A DNA stretch of 16,629 nucleotides from WJMT01 sp964611275. Lineage in GTDB: Bacteria; Acidobacteriota; Aminicenantia; Aminicenantales; Aminicenantaceae. The position numbers and the translations under genes were made by a program. The notes beneath the pieces were generated by a model. The model saw only the letters and a list, made by a program, of their open reading frames with translations, did not search any database and was not told where the DNA came from. Shown piece by piece: positions 1 through 7,011 of the stretch; position 1 is the first letter of the stretch; each line of letters starts with the position of its first letter. The stretch covers positions 1-16,629 of the forward strand of contig CAZSZS010000024.1 of NCBI GenBank assembly GCA_964611275.1, in the 5' to 3' direction.

Positions 1-241
1 CTGGTTGATGCGGCCATCAGTGTTTTTGATACCATTTTATGCCTCACGATCGAAGATACTTTCGTAATCAATGTATGCATGTTTCATGCCAAATAAAGGT
101 TTAAGGGGAGGCCGGAAAAAAGGCGCCCTACAGACAGGAGAATTTGTTCGCTACTGAAACAATGATTGTTCGATTCCGGACAGAATTTTACAAAGTAGGC
201 AAATAAATTAAAAAAGCCAAGCAGATAGTGTTTTAAGTTTT
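1..241. other. Gene-free upstream stretch
   Basis: I see no supportable gene here. One frame is open from base 1 to a TAA at 94-96 (31 codons), but its translation is not recognisable and it could equally be chance or the tail of a gene outside the window. A 13-bp palindrome AACAATGATTGTT lies at 158-170, with a related ATTTGTTCG/ATTGTTCG direct repeat around it. From about 190 onward the sequence becomes strongly A/T-rich and leads into the promoter of the peptidase gene. Confidence 0.4.
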
Positions 242-270
242 TTGAAAAAAGATAAAAAAAAGAGTATTAT
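242..270 (+). promoter_or_regulatory. Sigma70-like promoter of the tricorn-type peptidase gene
   Basis: A -35 box TTGAAA (242-247) and a -10 box TATTAT (265-270) each match the consensus at 5 of 6 positions and are separated by the optimal 17 bp. Transcription would begin near 277. That leaves a leader of about 33 nt containing a strong AAGGAGG Shine-Dalgarno sequence at 299-305, just before the ATG at 310. The call rests on pattern match only. Confidence 0.55.
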
Positions 271-309
271 CAAAAATCATCATTCAAAAAGGTTAATCAA
301 GGAGGAATC

Positions 310-3300
310 ATGAAAAAAATTGTCACCATCCTGATAATATGTCTGTTTGTCACTCTTTTTACATGGGCCGGAGATGATGCCCGTGTTTTAAGGTTTCCCG
401 ATGTGAATAAAGACCTTTTGGTCTTTGTTTATGCCGGTGATATCTGGTCGGTTCCCGTAAAAGGAGGGGAAGCAAAGAGGCTCACTTCGCATAAAGGATT
501 TGAGCTGTTCCCAAAGATCTCGCCTGACGGGGAGTGGATCGCTTTTTCAGCCGAGTATTCGGGAAGCCGGCAGGTCTATGTCATGCCTTCAACCGGCGGC
601 ATTCCCAAGCAGTTGACTTTTTATAATGATGTGGGAGTGATGCCTCCCCGGGGAGGTTTTGACTACCAGATTATGGACTGGACCCCGGACTCGAAAAAGA
701 TACTATTCAGGGGAAACAGGACTCCCTGGGGCCAGAGAATGGGTAAATATTTTCTGGTGGATAGAGAGGGAGGTCTGGAAACGCCTCTTCAGATACCTGA
801 AGCCGGAGGGGGGACTTTTTCTCCTGACGGAAAGAAGATCGTGTATACTCCCATTTCCAGGGAATGGAGAACCTGGAAGCGCTACAAGGGGGGCAGGGCG
901 CAGGATGTCTGGATCTATGATTTGGAAAAAGATGAATCCAAGCGCCTGACCACTTTTTCCGGAACCGACTACCATCCCATATGGTATAAGGATAAGATCT
1001 ATTTTGTTTCAGACCGGGACCTGACACTCAATATGTATGCCTATGACTTGAACACGGACCAGATCGAGAAAGTGACCGGTTATTCCGATTACGATATTCT
1101 CTGGCCTTCAGGTGAGGGAGGTTTTATCGCGTATGAGAACGGAGGGCATGTGTATATCCTGGACATCGAGAAAGGAGAAGCCGAAAAGGTCACAGTGGAT
1201 GTTCATTTTGATAATCCAAACCTTCTTCCTTATTTCAAAAATGTCAAAGACGACATCAACAGCTTTGATATTTCTCCTTCAGGAAAAAGAGCTGTGTTTC
1301 AGGCCCGTGGGGAGATCTTCACGCTTCCCGCCGAAGAGGGCATCACCTACAATCTCTCAGAAACTCCGGGACAAAGAGAGATGTTCCCTGCCTGGTCTCC
1401 TGACGGACGTTATCTTGCTTTTTATTCGGATAAAACAGGTGAGAATGAGATCTATCTGATGGATAAAGCCGAAGGCAATAAGGTCATGCAGCTCACCGAG
1501 GGAAGTTCCATCTGGCGGTTTCCTCCTGTGTGGTCTCCTGACAGCACCAAGCTTCTTTTTTCTGACAAGAACCAGAAACTCCAGATCCTGGACGTTAAAA
1601 CAAAAGACATTACCGTAGCAGATAAAGCCCGGAGGTTTGATATAACCGATTACAGCTGGTCTCCTGATTCTCAGTGGGTGACCTATACCAAGGACGGGGA
1701 TAACGGGCAGGAAGCTGTCTGGGTCTATTCGCTCCGGCAGGCGGAATCCTATCAGCTGACAGATAACATGTATTCCGATTTCTCACCGGTATTTTCAAGC
1801 TGCGGCAAATATCTTTTCTTTCTCTCCAACAGGACGTTTAACCTTAGTTTTTCCAGCTTTGAGCAGGATTATCTTTACGACAATGCCACCAAAATCTATG
1901 CGGCTGCCCTGAGCGATGATACGGGACCTCTTTTCAAAGAGAAAAATGATGTGGAAGAGGTTGCTAAAGAAAAAGAAAACGAAAAGGATAAAGAGGCAGG
2001 TGAGAAAAAACAAGAAACTGCCCAGGTGGCTATTGACCTTAAAGGAATAAACAACAGGATTGTTTCCTTTCCTCTTCCAGCCGGAAATTACAGAGGGCTT
2101 TATGCAGTGGAAGGCGGAGTCCTTTTCCTTAAAGACGGGGGCCTTCATTCTTTCACTGTTTCTGACAAAAAAGACAAGGTGATCATAAGCGGAGTGAGAG
2201 GCTATGCCTGGGCCGCCAAGGCAAAGAAGGTCCTTTACAGCGCGCGCGACACTTTTGGCATCATCGGTCTCAAACCCAACCAGAAACCCGGTGACGGAAA
2301 GCTCGATTTCAAAGACATGGAAGTCAAAATCGATCCCATGAAAGAATGGAAGCAGATGTTTACGAATGCCTGGCGGATTTACCGTGACTGGTTCTATGTG
2401 GAAAACCTCCATGGTGTGGACTGGCCAAAAATGAAGGAAAAATACGGACAGCTTGTCCCTTATCTGGGACACCGGGCTGATCTGGATTACCTTTTTGGCG
2501 AGCTGGTGGGAGAGCTCAATGTGGGCCATGCTTATATCAACTGGGGCGAGTTTGACCGTCCTGAGAGAGTGGAAGGCGGCCTCCTGGGAGCTGGATTTAA
2601 GGCTGATGAAGAAGCCGGAAGGTATATCATTTCCAAAATCTATCAGGGGGAAAATTGGAACGAAAACACCCGTTCTCCGCTGACAGAGCAGGGAATAGAC
2701 GTTAAAGAAGGAGATTACCTCATTGCGCTCAACGGAAACGAGGTGACCCTTAAGCATAATCCGTATCAGTTTCTGGAAAACACGGCAGGCAAGAAAATCT
2801 CCCTGGTCGTTAATTCCGAGCCTGCAAAAGAAGGAGCCAGGGAATACTGGGTCAAACCCGTCAGAAGCGAGCTCGATCTTTACTATCTTGACTGGGTCCG
2901 GAGCCGAAGAGAGATGGTGGAAAAGCTTTCAGGAGGGAAAATAGGCTACTTCCATGTCCCCAATACATCCATACAGGGGAACCAGGAGCTGTTCAAGGGA
3001 ATGTATGCCTTTTCCGGTAAGGACGCCTTGATCATCGATGAGCGCTACAACGGCGGAGGATTCATTCCGGATGTGATGACCGACCTTTTGGACAGAGATG
3101 TACTCAATTATTGGGCCAGACGGGGATTGAAGTTGGCTCAGACTCCCGGGATTGCCCATGACGGCCCCAAAGTCATGCTGATCAATCATTATTCCTCATC
3201 TGGTGGAGATGCTTTTCCCTATTACTTTAAGAAGCTGAACCTCGGCACCCTGGTGGGCACCCGCACTTGGGGCGGACTGGTGGGCGTTTCCGGCAATCCC

Positions 3301-3573
3301 GGATTGATGGACGGGAGTTCCTTTTCCGTTCCCACTTTTGGATTTGTGAACACTGAGGGAGAATGGGCTGTAGAAGGAATCGGCGTTGAACCGGATATTG
3401 AGGTCTATGACCGTCCCGAACTCATTGTCAAAGGGAAAGACCCCAGTCTGGAAAAAGCCGTGGAAGTGCTGCTGGATGAGCTCAAGAAGAATCCCCCAAA
3501 GAAACCGGAAAAACCGGATGATCCGGACCGTTCACAGTGGAACAAGAAAATCAAAAAAGAAATGAGCTTATAG
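310..3573 (+). CDS. Secreted tricorn-protease homologue (S41 family)
   Basis: This is a 1087-residue serine peptidase of the tricorn type, which in archaea trims peptides released by the proteasome. An N-terminal signal peptide (about residues 1-20) suggests that this one acts in the periplasm or outside the cell. Order of parts: TolB/PD40-type beta-propeller repeats with recurrent SPDG motifs (about 30-535), a charged Lys/Glu linker (543-572), the tricorn core, a PDZ-like segment (about 770-850) and the S41 catalytic region. By alignment to remembered tricorn residues, the catalytic His is H740 (VGHAY), the nucleophile is S964 in SSSGGD, and E1022 lies in VEGIGVEPD. The residue before the His is Gly rather than the tricorn Ser. 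Length is close to the archaeal protein (1071 aa). A strong SD (AAGGAGG) lies 4 bp upstream of the ATG. It appears monocistronic. The likely role is peptide scavenging, and the substrate is unknown. Confidence 0.9.
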   Translation: MKKIVTILIICLFVTLFTWAGDDARVLRFPDVNKDLLVFVYAGDIWSVPVKGGEAKRLTSHKGFELFPKISPDGEWIAFSAEYSGSRQVYVMPSTGGIPKQLTFYNDVGVMPPRGGFDYQIMDWTPDSKKILFRGNRTPWGQRMGKYFLVDREGGLETPLQIPEAGGGTFSPDGKKIVYTPISREWRTWKRYKGGRAQDVWIYDLEKDESKRLTTFSGTDYHPIWYKDKIYFVSDRDLTLNMYAYDLNTDQIEKVTGYSDYDILWPSGEGGFIAYENGGHVYILDIEKGEAEKVTVDVHFDNPNLLPYFKNVKDDINSFDISPSGKRAVFQARGEIFTLPAEEGITYNLSETPGQREMFPAWSPDGRYLAFYSDKTGENEIYLMDKAEGNKVMQLTEGSSIWRFPPVWSPDSTKLLFSDKNQKLQILDVKTKDITVADKARRFDITDYSWSPDSQWVTYTKDGDNGQEAVWVYSLRQAESYQLTDNMYSDFSPVFSSCGKYLFFLSNRTFNLSFSSFEQDYLYDNATKIYAAALSDDTGPLFKEKNDVEEVAKEKENEKDKEAGEKKQETAQVAIDLKGINNRIVSFPLPAGNYRGLYAVEGGVLFLKDGGLHSFTVSDKKDKVIISGVRGYAWAAKAKKVLYSARDTFGIIGLKPNQKPGDGKLDFKDMEVKIDPMKEWKQMFTNAWRIYRDWFYVENLHGVDWPKMKEKYGQLVPYLGHRADLDYLFGELVGELNVGHAYINWGEFDRPERVEGGLLGAGFKADEEAGRYIISKIYQGENWNENTRSPLTEQGIDVKEGDYLIALNGNEVTLKHNPYQFLENTAGKKISLVVNSEPAKEGAREYWVKPVRSELDLYYLDWVRSRREMVEKLSGGKIGYFHVPNTSIQGNQELFKGMYAFSGKDALIIDERYNGGGFIPDVMTDLLDRDVLNYWARRGLKLAQTPGIAHDGPKVMLINHYSSSGGDAFPYYFKKLNLGTLVGTRTWGGLVGVSGNPGLMDGSSFSVPTFGFVNTEGEWAVEGIGVEPDIEVYDRPELIVKGKDPSLEKAVEVLLDELKKNPPKKPEKPDDPDRSQWNKKIKKEMSL

Positions 3574-3644
3574 TCCATATTGGCCTTTAAGTCCTAATCC
3601 GCATCCAACCAAAACAATGTGTTAAAAAAAATTTCATTAGGCAC

Positions 3645-3673
3645 TTGACATTGTAACTATTTATATATATATT
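3645..3673 (+). promoter_or_regulatory. Strong promoter of the abiE operon
   Basis: A perfect -35 hexamer TTGACA (3645-3650) is followed after 17 bp by TATATT (3668-3673, 5 of 6 matches). The start point would be near 3680, giving a very short leader of about 16 nt to the antitoxin ATG at 3696. No convincing Shine-Dalgarno sequence is seen there, only GATAGAG. Confidence 0.7.
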
Positions 3674-3681
3674 TAGTTACA
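3652..3681. promoter_or_regulatory. Inverted-repeat operator over the abiE promoter
   Basis: TGTAACTA (3652-3659) and TAGTTACA (3674-3681) form a perfect 8-bp inverted repeat separated by 14 bp. It spans the promoter spacer and the -10 box. A further AGTTACTA half-site follows at 3687-3694. AbiEi antitoxins are known to repress their own operon by binding inverted repeats at the promoter, so this is the expected place for an autoregulatory site. Binding itself is inferred. Confidence 0.6.
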
Positions 3682-3695
3682 GATAGAGTTACTAA

Positions 3696-4319
3696 ATGAA
3701 AAAGCAAACTATTGCAAATAAAATAATTAGCAGAATATATGGTCATGGCAGGGGTTGGTGTTTTTCTCCAAAAAATTTTCTTGATCTAGGAAGCCCTGAA
3801 GCGATACGTGTTAATCTTCATCGGCTTGAGAAAAAAGGTGTCATCCGCCGAATATCCCGCGGCTTGTATGAATACCCAAGAAAGCACCCTTCGATCGGCT
3901 TTCTCTCGCCTAATCCGGATAAGATTGCTCAAGCCATATCATTCCGCGATGCAACACGTCTTCAACCTTCGGGGGCTTATGCCGCTAATATACTCGGCTT
4001 GTCTGATCAAATTCCGGCTAAAATAGTCTTTTTAACGAACGGTTCCGGACGCAGGTTAAAGATTGGAAACCAGGAAATCTTACTAAAAAGAACAACTCCA
4101 AAGAATTTGGCAGCTTCTGGAAAAGGCAGCGGTATATTAATTCAAGCACTTAGGTTCATAGGTAAAAATCAAATTAAGCCATTCCATATCGAACATTTGA
4201 AGAAGAAATTAGACAACACTACAAAAGTAAAGTTGCAAAAGGATAAAAATTTGGCTCCTGAGTGGATGCATCCTGTTATCGATAGTATTGCGGAAGATTC
4301 CGATGTTAGAATTCGCTAA
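3696..4319 (+). CDS. abiEi: AbiEi-family (DUF6088-like) type IV antitoxin
   Basis: This 207-residue protein is the antitoxin and transcriptional repressor of a type IV toxin-antitoxin module. In such systems the antitoxin does not bind the toxin but counteracts its effect and represses the operon. Residues 1-60 form a winged helix-turn-helix region (PEAIRVNLHRLEKKGVIRRI, then GLYEYP). The following segment (PSGAYAANILGLSDQIPAKIVFLT) is typical of AbiEi/DUF6088 proteins. The C-terminal part is Lys-rich. The gene sits directly behind a strong promoter with an inverted-repeat operator. Its last 17 bp overlap the toxin gene, so the two are translationally linked. Base composition is clearly more A/T-rich than the peptidase gene upstream, consistent with acquisition. 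The symbol is used at family level only. Confidence 0.85.
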   Translation: MKKQTIANKIISRIYGHGRGWCFSPKNFLDLGSPEAIRVNLHRLEKKGVIRRISRGLYEYPRKHPSIGFLSPNPDKIAQAISFRDATRLQPSGAYAANILGLSDQIPAKIVFLTNGSGRRLKIGNQEILLKRTTPKNLAASGKGSGILIQALRFIGKNQIKPFHIEHLKKKLDNTTKVKLQKDKNLAPEWMHPVIDSIAEDSDVRIR

Positions 4320-5331
4320 ATTTTCTATTAATGATCGTCTCGATTATTTCGAGGAGGTCGCAAACAGACGAGGTTTAACAAAACTCATAGTGGAGAAGGA
4401 CTTCTGGGTATGCTTCACGCTTAAGATTTTGTTCGAAATGCGAGATCTTGCAGAAGTATTTATCTTCAAAGGAGGCACATCGCTCTCCAAAGTCTTCAGT
4501 ATTATCAAAAGGTTTTCTGAAGATATTGATCTTTCTATTAATCCTGATTGGCTTGGATTCGGCGGCGATAAAAGCCCAGATGGTGCGCCGTCACGAACAA
4601 AATTTGACAAAAGGCGGAAAGAACTTGAAAAAACTTGTGTAGAAGCAGTAAAAAAAAAGATACAGCCAATATTGGAAAATACTTTTACAGAAATTATTGG
4701 CCCCCAAGAATCTGGGATTGCCTATTTAGAATATGAATTTAACCAGCGCACAGAATCTCCAGTCCTTTACTTTAACTACCCCACTAAAGAACATGATAAA
4801 CAGGGGTATATTCACCCTCAGATAAAAATGGAGCTTGGATCTCTTACAGATCAAGAACCGACCGAAACCCATAAAATTGCTTCATGGGTGGCAGAAGAAT
4901 TTCCCGAAGATTTTGAGCAGCCCAATTTTCATGTTGTCTCCCTAGCACCTGAGAGGACATTTTGGGAAAAGGCCACTATTCTACATGCGGAATGTCACCG
5001 CCCTCCTGAAAAGCCAATGCGCAATCACCTTTCCAGAGACATCTATGACGTGTGTCGTATGGCTCTCCATGAATCTGGTGAACAAGCTCTTACTGATTTA
5101 AATCTTCTAAAACGTGTTGTTGATTACAAACAAAAATATTTTCGTTCTGGATGGGCAAACTACGAAAAAGCAAAACCGGGAACATTTCGTCTCGTACCTC
5201 CTGATCATAGGCTTCAAGATTTAAAAAGTGACTACAGAGGAATGCAAGAGATGTTTTTTGAGGCGCCACCAGACTTCCATGAATCGCTTATGGAACTTAA
5301 AAAAATTGAAAAGAGAATTAATGGAAGTTAA
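4303..5331 (+). CDS. abiEii: AbiEii-family nucleotidyltransferase toxin
   Basis: This 342-residue protein is a DNA-polymerase-beta-like nucleotidyltransferase, the toxin of the AbiE type IV pair. Relatives transfer nucleotides (MenT-type toxins act on tRNA) and arrest growth, including during phage infection. Visible family motifs are EKDFW near the N-terminus, the nucleotide-binding GGTSLSK (57-63), the metal-binding SEDIDLS with D74 and D76, ERTFWEK (217-223) and SRDIYDV (244-250). All expected catalytic residues are present, so the toxin looks intact. I chose the ATG at 4303 because GGAAG (4292-4296) lies 6 bp ahead of it. An in-frame TTG at 4288 would add 5 residues but lacks an SD. The gene overlaps the antitoxin by 17 bp and is followed by an AT-rich gap with a 36-bp repeat. 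Confidence 0.9.
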   Translation: MLEFAKFSINDRLDYFEEVANRRGLTKLIVEKDFWVCFTLKILFEMRDLAEVFIFKGGTSLSKVFSIIKRFSEDIDLSINPDWLGFGGDKSPDGAPSRTKFDKRRKELEKTCVEAVKKKIQPILENTFTEIIGPQESGIAYLEYEFNQRTESPVLYFNYPTKEHDKQGYIHPQIKMELGSLTDQEPTETHKIASWVAEEFPEDFEQPNFHVVSLAPERTFWEKATILHAECHRPPEKPMRNHLSRDIYDVCRMALHESGEQALTDLNLLKRVVDYKQKYFRSGWANYEKAKPGTFRLVPPDHRLQDLKSDYRGMQEMFFEAPPDFHESLMELKKIEKRINGS

Positions 5332-5359
5332 CCTTATTTATTATAGATTTCTGAGTCAA

Positions 5360-5395
5360 AAAATAGGGGACGGGCCAAGCTATATTATTGATATT
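5360..5395 (+). repeat. 36-bp direct repeat, copy 1 (after AbiEii)
   Basis: This 36-bp sequence, starting AAAATAGGGGACGGGCCAAG, recurs at 6801-6836 with 34 of 36 identical bases in the same orientation. It begins 28 bp after the AbiEii stop. Together the two copies bracket the Fic gene and its promoter (1441 bp start to start). The G-rich start resembles REP-like sequences near Y1-type (RAYT) transposases, but no transposase is present and that link is from memory. Confidence 0.7.
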
Positions 5396-5599
5396 TCCAT
5401 ATCTTGTTTTGGCTGATCATAACGGTTGTGCAGATAATTGATCCGCAGCCCACTTTCTTCACAAATATTGCAAGAAAGTGATAATAGGTAAATTTTATAT
5501 TATCATTTATGGCTCGAAATGATAATAAGAAAAAACCTTGTTTTCACTTGCAGATGATTTTGCTTTAATTGGCAAAAAATAAAAATATAAATATCCTTA
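5396..5599. promoter_or_regulatory. AT-rich gap with a perfect 11-bp inverted repeat upstream of fic
   Basis: This stretch contains no gene. It holds a perfect inverted repeat, TATTATCATTT (5498-5508) and AAATGATAATA (5517-5527), with an 8-nt spacer. The half-site core TGATAATA also occurs at 5479-5486, and the full AAATGATAATA recurs at 5617-5627 across the presumed fic promoter. Four copies within 150 bp suggest binding sites for a regulator, possibly the Fic protein, whose C-terminus looks like a winged helix. The half-site order (ATTATCA then TGATAAT) is the reverse of a Fur box. Confidence 0.5.
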
Positions 5600-5628
5600 T
5601 TGATATTTATTATTGAAAATGATAATAT
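5600..5628 (+). promoter_or_regulatory. Probable fic promoter overlapping a TGATAATA site
   Basis: TTGATA (5600-5605) and TAATAT (5623-5628) are 17 bp apart. The -10 region overlaps the AAATGATAATA motif at 5617-5627, which would suit repression. The surroundings are so AT-rich that chance matches are likely. Confidence 0.35.
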
Positions 5629-5679
5629 ATTAGCATATTCTTAGTCAAAGAATTAAGTATTAATACATTGAGGTGCCAT

Positions 5680-6798
5680 ATGTTTAAGGCAGGAACTTAT
5701 AAACAACAGTATGAATATAAAAGTTTTTTGCCGTCATTTATAAACTCAGATTATCGATGGGAGGATCAAAAAATTGTTCTCTTATTGGAAGACGCTATGC
5801 GCTATCTCGGGGAACTTAACGCTTATTCGACTCTTGTTCCGGATGTGGATTTTTTTATTCAAATGCATATGGCAAAAGAAGCTACAACATCAAGTCGTAT
5901 TGAAGGCACAAGGACTAATATCGATGAAGCCGTATTGCCCGAGAATGAAATTAGCCCTGAGAAGCGTGAGGACTGGGCAGAGGTTCAAAATTATATCAAG
6001 GCTATGAATTTTGCTATCGATGAGCTTGATAAATTACCCTTGTCTATGAGATTGCTCAAAGAGACTCACAAAAGGTTGCTTTCAGAGGTAAGGGGACATC
6101 ATAAGCTACCGGGAGAAATAAGAAGAAGTCAAAACTGGATTGGCGGTTCAAGTTTGAAAGATGCTTTTTTTGTGCCGCCTCATCATGAAGATTTGCCGGA
6201 TTTGTTAACAGATCTTGAAAAGTTTTGGCATAATAAGGAGATACATCTTCCCCGGTTGATTCGAATCGCAATAAGCCATTATCAATTTGAAACAATACAC
6301 CCTTTTCTGGATGGTAATGGAAGAACTGGGCGCTTGCTTATAACCCTGCAGTTGGTTGACATGGGTATATTAAATAAGCCCTGTCTTTATCTTTCAGACT
6401 TTTTTGAAAGAAACAAAGGGTCTTACTACGATTCACTAAGCGTGGTAAGAGCTTCGAATAATCTCGATCAATGGATTAAGTTTTTCCTTTCCGGAGTTAT
6501 TGATACAGCAAAGAATGGAAAGGAAACCTTGGTAACTATTGTTAAACTGAGAAAGCAGTACGAGGACAAAATCATAACGATGGGAAGAAAAGCAAAAATG
6601 GCACAAAAATTATTGCTGTTTCTTTTTTCCCATCCGATCGTATCTATCGGTCATGCATCGGATCATTTGGGAGTTGGATTTGCCGCGGCCGGAAGATTAA
6701 TTGCTGATTTTCAAAGAGTAGCGTTTTTAAAAGAAGTGACCGGATTCTCGAGGAATAGACTATTCTCATTATCAGAATATTTAGCGTTGTTTAAGTAA
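5680..6798 (+). CDS. Fic-domain AMP-transferase with built-in inhibitory helix and C-terminal winged helix
   Basis: This 372-residue Fic protein transfers AMP (or another nucleotide phosphate) from a nucleotide to hydroxyl side chains of target proteins. The active-site motif HPFLDGNGRTGR is complete, with catalytic H207 and the phosphate/metal-binding residues that follow. An N-terminal Fic_N region carries the inhibitory helix motif TSSRIEGT (S71, E75, G76), which places it in class II (self-inhibited through a Glu contacting the active site). The last 60 or so residues (from LLFLFSHPIVSIGHASDHL) look like a winged helix, as in Fic proteins that may bind DNA. The ATG at 5680 follows GAGGTG at 5670-5675, while a TTG at 5668 is in frame but inside that SD. 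It lies in the AT-rich block after the AbiE pair, bracketed by a 36-bp direct repeat. The target is unknown. Confidence 0.93.
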   Translation: MFKAGTYKQQYEYKSFLPSFINSDYRWEDQKIVLLLEDAMRYLGELNAYSTLVPDVDFFIQMHMAKEATTSSRIEGTRTNIDEAVLPENEISPEKREDWAEVQNYIKAMNFAIDELDKLPLSMRLLKETHKRLLSEVRGHHKLPGEIRRSQNWIGGSSLKDAFFVPPHHEDLPDLLTDLEKFWHNKEIHLPRLIRIAISHYQFETIHPFLDGNGRTGRLLITLQLVDMGILNKPCLYLSDFFERNKGSYYDSLSVVRASNNLDQWIKFFLSGVIDTAKNGKETLVTIVKLRKQYEDKIITMGRKAKMAQKLLLFLFSHPIVSIGHASDHLGVGFAAAGRLIADFQRVAFLKEVTGFSRNRLFSLSEYLALFK

Positions 6799-6800
6799 TT

Positions 6801-6836
6801 AAAATAGGGGTCGGACCAAGCTATATTATTGATATT
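6801..6836 (+). repeat. 36-bp direct repeat, copy 2 (after fic)
   Basis: This is the second copy of the repeat found at 5360-5395, with two mismatches (positions 11 and 15). It begins 2 bp after the fic stop codon. In this copy the core reads GGTCGGACC, a small palindrome that copy 1 lacks. Beyond base 36 the two flanks diverge completely. Confidence 0.7.
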
Positions 6837-6881
6837 ATTATAGTTAATATAATTTTTAAGCCAATTTTAGACCTTATTTGA

Positions 6882-6902
6882 CGTTTTTTGGGCCCAAAAA
6901 CG
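6882..6902. repeat. Near-perfect palindrome CGTTTTTTGGGCCCAAAAACG
   Basis: This 21-bp palindrome is centred on GGGCCC and has one extra T in the left arm. It lies in the 213-bp gap between fic and the permease gene. There is no loop and no trailing T-run, so it is a poor intrinsic terminator. A protein-binding site or a REP-type end is more plausible. Confidence 0.4.
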
Positions 6903-6971
6903 CTCATATAAGAAATCTGGACGCAGTTTGCCTATTCCTTTTCAATTATGGTTCATTGTATGACTCTCTTC

Positions 6972-7000
6972 TTGAGAATCCTTGGATTGTGATATATATT
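6972..7000 (+). promoter_or_regulatory. Probable promoter of the NCS1-type permease gene
   Basis: TTGAGA (6972-6977) and TATATT (6995-7000) are separated by 17 bp. The start point would be near 7007. That would make the ATG at 7012 almost leaderless, whereas the ATG at 7045 would have a leader of about 38 nt. The site therefore bears on the choice of start. Confidence 0.4.
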
Positions 7001-7011
7001 AGAGCCAAAAA

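Noticed and set aside
1..96. Open frame from base 1 to a TAA at 94-96, possible tail of an upstream gene
   Set aside because: It has only 31 codons, an unrecognisable product, and other frames nearby are also open. It cannot be told from chance.
1795..2757. Open frame of 320 codons on the minus strand
   Set aside because: It lies wholly antisense to the tricorn-type peptidase coding region, has no recognisable domain or SD, and follows from that gene's codon use.
4288..4302. TTG start for AbiEii
   Set aside because: There is no SD ahead of it, while the ATG at 4303 has GGAAG 6 bp upstream.
5498..5527. Fur box upstream of fic
   Set aside because: A Fur site has TGATAAT followed by ATTATCA. 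Here the half-sites are in the opposite order and separated by 8 nt.
5668..5679. TTG start for Fic
   Set aside because: It overlaps the GAGGTG that serves as SD for the ATG at 5680.
5360..6836. Integron gene cassette with attC sites after AbiEii and Fic
   Set aside because: The 36-bp repeats lack attC-type core sites and hairpin layout, no integrase is present, and fic has its own promoter region.
6882..6902. Intrinsic terminator of fic
   Set aside because: The palindrome has no loop and no T-run following it.
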